Shown here: positions 63,659-64,000 of the stretch, in pieces
How positions within the stretch are numbered: position 1 is the stretch's first letter
Layout: each line of letters opens with the position of its first letter
Source: Gordonia shandongensis DSM 45094
GTDB taxonomy: Bacteria > Actinomycetota > Actinomycetes > Mycobacteriales > Mycobacteriaceae
Assembly: GCF_000423025.1 (NCBI RefSeq)
Contig: NZ_AUHE01000011.1
Span: 62,001-126,000 of the forward strand
Direction: 5' to 3'
DNA length: 64,000 nucleotides
Translations under genes and position numbers: made by a program
Notes under the pieces: generated by a model
Told to the model about the DNA's origin: nothing
What the model saw: the letters and a program-made list of their open reading frames with translations, nothing else
The model's database searches: none

Positions 63659-64000
63659 CCGCGCCGCTGCAGGAACGCTGGGCCGCCGCACTGATGAACA
63701 ACTACGGCACCCCGGGGGTCGCGTTGGTCCGCGGTGAGGGTGCGACGGTCTACGACGCGGACGGACGCGCCTACCTCGACCTGCTCGGCGGGATCGCAGT
63801 GAACGCACTCGGGCACGCGCACCCCGCCGTCGTCGAGGCCGTGACCACGCAGATCGCCACCCTCGGGCACGTCTCGAACATCTACATCGCACCGCCCGTC
63901 GTGGAGCTGGCCGAACGGCTGGCCGCCGCGGTCGCCGACGATGCCCGCGTCTTCCTGTGCAACTCCGGCACCGAGGCCAACGAGGCGGCGTTCAAGATCG
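63655..64000 (+). CDS. argD: Acetylornithine aminotransferase (ArgD), 3' end missing
   Basis: First 115 residues of a PLP-dependent class III aminotransferase (about 400 aa), cut by the window edge. The start [59 protein letters not shown] and [16 protein letters not shown] are diagnostic. The ATG overlaps the argB stop. The frame is open to the last base. Confidence 0.95.
   Translation, partial: MTAPLQERWAAALMNNYGTPGVALVRGEGATVYDADGRAYLDLLGGIAVNALGHAHPAVVEAVTTQIATLGHVSNIYIAPPVVELAERLAAAVADDARVFLCNSGTEANEAAFKI

Overview
The window is a high-GC actinobacterial chromosome segment from the Mycobacteriales, and the overall feel is Gordonia-like; the genus is an inference. The gene order his - trp - lgt - pyk - tesB - pdtaR - polA - rpsA - coaE - DUF402 - uvrB - universal stress protein - MBL hydrolase - uvrA - infC/rpmI/rplT - rRNA methyltransferase - pheST - argCJBD follows the order I know from Mycobacterium tuberculosis (about Rv1599 to Rv1655), with local losses, inversions and insertions. 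Other signs are frequent GTG starts, GTGA/ATGA overlaps and TANNNT -10 boxes placed 6-7 bases before a start codon (leaderless mRNAs).

Layout. 1-9977 is an almost continuous amino-acid operon: hisD(partial)-C-B-H-small membrane protein-hisA(priA)-impA-hisF-hisI, then a 59-aa tautomerase, trpE, a Trp-associated membrane protein and trpC. trpB-trpA follow at 10.0-12.2 kb. lgt, pyk and tesB (12.2-16.2 kb) each appear to have a leaderless promoter. 16.2-19.1 kb holds a membrane protein, a secreted CocE-type hydrolase on the minus strand and tRNA-Leu(CAA). pdtaR and polA follow, then an isocitrate/isopropylmalate-type dehydrogenase and a polar amino-acid ABC transporter (23.9-26.8 kb). A minus-strand pair (2H phosphoesterase, SAM methyltransferase) diverges from rpsA (28.5 kb).

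30.1-33.8 kb is an insertion relative to the mycobacterial order: an IclR regulator divergent from 2-keto-4-pentenoate hydratase, acylating acetaldehyde dehydrogenase and 4-hydroxy-2-oxovalerate aldolase, the last steps of meta-cleavage (aromatic or steroid) catabolism. It ends against a coaE whose second domain is cut short. 34.8-45.4 kb mixes conserved genes (uvrB, universal stress protein, MBL hydrolase) with accessory ones: a repeat-rich membrane protein, a HelD/HelR-type helicase, a DoxX protein with a repeat tail, and a frameshifted DUF222/HNH gene. 45.4-52.2 kb carries uvrA, a PrmC-like protein, DUF1844, infC (apparent ATC start)-rpmI-rplT, an rRNA methyltransferase and a GGCT-fold protein. 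52.2-55.4 kb has an ABC ATPase behind an IdeR/DtxR-like box and a Ser/Thr kinase with a seven-repeat RCC1 ectodomain. 55.6-64 kb is pheST, a metallophosphoesterase and argCJBD(partial) behind an ArgR-like palindrome.

How it fits together: the his and trp genes share the isomerase PriA (hisA), because no trpF lies in the cluster. pdtaR, polA, uvrA and uvrB cover regulation and DNA maintenance; rpsA, infC, rpmI, rplT and pheST cover translation. A recurring peculiarity is the set of short (15-24 bp) tandem duplications at gene edges or in gene tails. I see no prophage, insertion sequence or CRISPR array.
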